From: CAYQQJ01 sp964419935
GTDB lineage: Bacteria; Pseudomonadota; Gammaproteobacteria; Pseudomonadales; Cellvibrionaceae
Length of the DNA: 16,700 nt
Assembly: GCA_964419935.1 (NCBI GenBank)
Contig: CAYQQJ010000048.1
Location: 1-16,700, forward strand
Reading direction: 5' to 3'
Shown one piece after another: positions 14,266-16,700 of the stretch. The notes under the pieces are model-generated. The model ran no database searches and was not told where the DNA came from. It worked only from the letters and a program-made list of their open reading frames with translations. The position numbers and the translations under genes were made by a program. Every line of letters starts with the position of its first letter. Positions within the stretch are counted from its first letter, which is position 1.

Positions 14266-14661
14266 TTAGCCGCAAAATGCATTGGGCAACCAGTCAAAAC
14301 GCAACCCGGTGGGGCCGGGCATTATGCCAACAATATCAAAGCGCATCGGCCGATCTCTAACGGCTTTGTTATGCAGAAGATAATGTTGGGCGGCTCGCAC
14401 CAGTTTTTGTTGCTTGGCCAGTGTGACCGTCTCCACTGCCGTGCCATAGGCGGACGACTTTCTGAAACGTACCTCAACAAATACCAGAACGTTCTTGTCT
14501 TCCATTATCAGATCAATTTCACCGAGCTTACAGTTGAAGTTGCGGTCAAGAAAGCGCAAACCCTGGTCGACGAGATAAGTCTCGGCCAGTTTTTCCGCAC
14601 CGGATCCGGTAGGGTGGGTTGGGCTGGTCGCAGCGGATTTCTCTTGGCGTTTAAAAATCAC
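14266..14661 (-). CDS. yraN: UPF0102 family nuclease-like protein YraN
   Basis: A 131-residue member of the YraN/UPF0102 family, with a fold like Holliday-junction resolvases and restriction endonucleases. The catalytic-type core is present: E23 and the helix GAEKLAETYL, then GEIDLIMEDKNVLVFVEVRFR with D50, E63 and the Arg where the PD-(D/E)xK motif normally has Lys. Physiological role is unsettled. It begins 11 bases after the lpoA stop, so it is cotranscribed with lpoA. The N-terminal 18 residues (rich in Lys, Ser, Thr, Pro) look like a flexible extension. Confidence 0.92.
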   Translation of the reverse strand: MIFKRQEKSAATSPTHPTGSGAEKLAETYLVDQGLRFLDRNFNCKLGEIDLIMEDKNVLVFVEVRFRKSSAYGTAVETVTLAKQQKLVRAAQHYLLHNKAVRDRPMRFDIVGIMPGPTGLRFDWLPNAFCG

Positions 14662-14672
14662 GGGGCTGTTCG

Positions 14673-16544
14673 CTATGGCAAGTCATCATCATTGACTTGT
14701 TGCTCTTCGATGGTGGGCATCACCTGTGCCTGGCCGCCGCTGAACTGTGCCCAAATCTGCTCCCGTTCAATTTTGCCTTCCGGATTGAGGCTCAGCGCAC
14801 CGGTGTAACCGTAATAACGCGCCCGTTCAATTTCACGCAGTTGACGCAAGCGTGGGTACAGATGGAAGGCATCCGCGCCCAAGGCATAAAGTCGTTGATA
14901 GCTCGACGAGGTGTTGGCGTACTGCATCAGTGCCGCGCGTTCGGGGGAATGTTCCGCAAAAAACCAGGGCAGGCTGGTAAAGCGAATGCCGTTCATGTCC
15001 TGGTTGCTGATGTTATCCTCACCGCTGTAGATCTGGCTGGTGGCGTAAACGGGAATCGTGCCGGCGTAATGGAACGCCAATGTTGGTTTGATCTGGCGAG
15101 CCTGTTGGGCGTGGGCGACCAGAAAAATCATATCAACATCCTGTCTGCGTCGTGGCTCGAATTCAATTGCGCGGCCGATGATGCGACCAATGTGCCGTGC
15201 GCGCTCCTTGCTCTCGGCAATATGCAAGGCCGAGGCAATCACGTTCAGGTAGGCGTCGTCCCCGCCATATCTATAGTCGCGAATCACTTCGCCACCCAGG
15301 TTCTGCCACTCCTCCCAAAATGTGTCCACGCTACGGTCACCCCAGCTGCTCGAGGGAGCGAGAATCAGTGCTCGACGATGGCCATCCTGCCATGCCTGGT
15401 GTGCAACCTGTCGTGCTTCATCTTCTACGGCCAAACCGAATTGATACAGTCGCTGAACATCACCATAGGGTGTATCCGCATAGTTCAGTGCCAGGGTGGG
15501 AACCTGCAGCTCCGGTCTCAAGGCCAGCTCGCTGATGGCTTCTTTTTCCAGTGGGCCTACGACTGTCTCCGCGCCGTCCATGATCGCGCGGTCATAAGCG
15601 CTGTGCACGCCCAGGGTTTGGGTATCGTAGACTCGTATCTCGGGGATCGCTTCGTCTTGTCCTTTGGCGTCATAAAAAGCGGCCATGAATCCGTCACGAA
15701 TAGCTTGCGATGCCTGCTCCAGAGGGCCGCTCAATGGCAGTAGCAAGGCTACCCTGGTGGGCTGATTTTGCACCAGGTCACGCAATAACTGTAGGTCCGC
15801 CGGCAGGCGCAGGCTGGCGGGGTGCGCCGGCCATTTGCGTGTCCAGTCATCAACCAGATCCAGCTGTTTGCTGAGGTTGCTCTGGTTACTCTTGCTCAAT
15901 TCCGCCAGCTGGTACCAGCCCTGAAGTGTCTCGCTTTCTGCCGTAGCCTCTAATTCGTTCAACTCGGCATAAGAGAGCTGCATCAATGTCTGCCAGAGAA
16001 CATCATGATTGAGGTCGCGTTGTTCGTCGACGAACTCAGAGGACGGTTGATTGGCAAGTAGTTGGTCGAGCAACGTGCGCTCAATGACGCTCAGGATGTA
16101 CTGGCCGGTGCTGTGGTAAACCTGTGCACGCTGCTCGCGCAGCTCAATGGCAAGTTTGACGGGCAGGGAGGGCAGTAATTCGACAAGACGCGGCTCATTC
16201 AGCAGATATTCCGCCGCGAATTGCGAACCGGTGGCAACGGAGAGCTTGCTGGCCAGCAATTGGTGGCGCGCGTAGGAATGATCCGCTAGGGCTGCCGGCG
16301 CCATGCCTGCTATGATGTTGCGCGCCCAGTCGATCTCACCATTGAACAGCAGAATCTCTACGGCATCCAGGGTCAACCGGGCGCTGTCTGTTGGGTCCGC
16401 CTCAGCCGCTTGCTCCAGTAATAACGGGACCTGCGTCAGGGAGTACTGCTCGGTTGCGTCCGGCATCGGCTTTTCGGGACTGCTTTGGCACGCTGCCAGC
16501 AACAGTAAGCCAACAAACAGTAGAGGTTTGAAACTGGGCCGCAT
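14673..16544 (-). CDS. lpoA: Penicillin-binding protein activator LpoA
   Basis: Outer-membrane lipoprotein that reaches through the periplasm to stimulate peptidoglycan synthase PBP1A. The 623-residue product has a signal sequence with lipobox LAAC (C19), an N-terminal helical TPR-like domain (about 35-245), and a C-terminal periplasmic-binding-protein-like domain starting RVALLLPLSGPLEQASQAI at 264 (also ETVVGPLEKEAI and RHIGRIIGRAIEFEPRRRQD). Slightly shorter than E. coli LpoA (678), close to the Haemophilus form. GGAG lies 5 bases before the ATG. First gene of the lpoA-yraN-diaA-dolP operon, divergent from rsmI with a 37-base gap, as in many gammaproteobacteria. Confidence 0.95.
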   Translation of the reverse strand: MRPSFKPLLFVGLLLLAACQSSPEKPMPDATEQYSLTQVPLLLEQAAEADPTDSARLTLDAVEILLFNGEIDWARNIIAGMAPAALADHSYARHQLLASKLSVATGSQFAAEYLLNEPRLVELLPSLPVKLAIELREQRAQVYHSTGQYILSVIERTLLDQLLANQPSSEFVDEQRDLNHDVLWQTLMQLSYAELNELEATAESETLQGWYQLAELSKSNQSNLSKQLDLVDDWTRKWPAHPASLRLPADLQLLRDLVQNQPTRVALLLPLSGPLEQASQAIRDGFMAAFYDAKGQDEAIPEIRVYDTQTLGVHSAYDRAIMDGAETVVGPLEKEAISELALRPELQVPTLALNYADTPYGDVQRLYQFGLAVEDEARQVAHQAWQDGHRRALILAPSSSWGDRSVDTFWEEWQNLGGEVIRDYRYGGDDAYLNVIASALHIAESKERARHIGRIIGRAIEFEPRRRQDVDMIFLVAHAQQARQIKPTLAFHYAGTIPVYATSQIYSGEDNISNQDMNGIRFTSLPWFFAEHSPERAALMQYANTSSSYQRLYALGADAFHLYPRLRQLREIERARYYGYTGALSLNPEGKIEREQIWAQFSGGQAQVMPTIEEQQVNDDDLP

Positions 16545-16560
16545 AAAAACTCCGAAGGGG

Positions 16561-16589
16561 CTTATATAAAGGTGCTAACTCTTGAACAA
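16561..16589 (-). promoter_or_regulatory. Candidate lpoA operon promoter
   Basis: On the minus strand TTGTTC (16584-16589) and TATAAG (16561-16566) are spaced by 17 bases, giving a plausible sigma70 promoter whose transcript would start about 10 bases before the Shine-Dalgarno of lpoA. The -10 matches 5 of 6 consensus bases, the -35 only 3 of 6. It overlaps the rsmI start codon. Confidence 0.4.
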
Positions 16590-16700
16590 CCATAAAGTAT
16601 CAGATGTAGGGGGGCTTTACGTTGTCGCCACGCCTATCGGCAATCTGGGCGATATGGTACCCCGTGCTGTGGAAATACTCCAAGCAGTGGATCTCATTGC
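16582..16700 (+). CDS. rsmI: 16S rRNA 2'-O-methyltransferase RsmI (5' part)
   Basis: Methylates the 2'-O of C1402 in 16S rRNA with S-adenosylmethionine. Only the first 39 codons are in the window: LNNHKVSDVGGLYVVATPIG, then NLGDMVPRAVEILQAVDLI, containing the family's N-terminal VATPIGNLGD motif. In this frame a TAA stop lies at 16576-16578 and no ATG or GTG occurs before the motif, so TTG at 16582-16584 is the start; AAGG lies 9 bases upstream. Divergent from lpoA, the conserved arrangement. Runs off the right edge. Confidence 0.93.
   Translation, partial: MNNHKVSDVGGLYVVATPIGNLGDMVPRAVEILQAVDLI

Noticed and set aside
14697..15743. Long + strand open frame (about 350 codons) inside lpoA
   Set aside because: Fully opposite to lpoA, which has family motifs along its whole length. 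It is a codon-bias shadow.

Overview
This window comes from a Gram-negative gammaproteobacterium, most likely a marine or polysaccharide-degrading lineage near the Cellvibrionales. That placement is inferred from gene content: the rsmI / lpoA-yraN-diaA-dolP order typical of gammaproteobacteria, outer-membrane lipid-asymmetry and peptidoglycan lipoproteins, and a two-component pair closely resembling the 'proteobacterial dedicated sortase system' regulators of marine gammaproteobacteria. It is chromosomal and mostly housekeeping. I see no transposase, phage gene, tRNA, rRNA or CRISPR array.

Layout, left to right. At the left edge a TTTTCCC heptamer tandem array sits directly in front of nfi (endonuclease V, +). 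Convergent to nfi is a small Spy/CpxP-like periplasmic protein (-). A structured intergenic segment with three hairpins and a GCAAGCT-type repeat follows. Next is a two-gene operon (-) of the MlaA lipoprotein and an 800-residue RND/MMPL exporter, joined by an ATGA overlap. Ribosomal protein S20 (rpsT, -, GTG start, clear terminator) is next, then the PdsR-PdsS-like response regulator and sensor kinase (-, also ATGA-coupled). A divergent sugar module pairs a glucose/galactose proton symporter (gluP, -) with glucokinase (glk, +), which together allow PTS-independent glucose uptake and phosphorylation. An orphan periplasmic solute-binding-like protein (-) and a short MscS-type channel (-) follow. 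The right end holds lpoA-yraN-diaA-dolP (-) and the start of rsmI (+, TTG start, cut by the window edge).

Much of the window serves the cell envelope: MlaA and the RND exporter (lipid handling), LpoA (PBP1A activation), DolP (outer membrane integrity), MscS (osmotic release), the Spy-like protein, and a membrane sensor kinase with a large periplasmic domain.

The points most worth a second look are: the heptamer array, whose minus strand also fits a G-quadruplex motif; the sortase-type regulators with no sortase next to them; a pair of inverted GCAAGCT repeats plus a related copy 12 kb away; two very short leader-like reading frames (29 and 14 codons) that each end in an ATGA overlap with the next gene; and nested inverted repeats between gluP and glk. 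I do not see strong evidence for an entirely new multi-gene system here.
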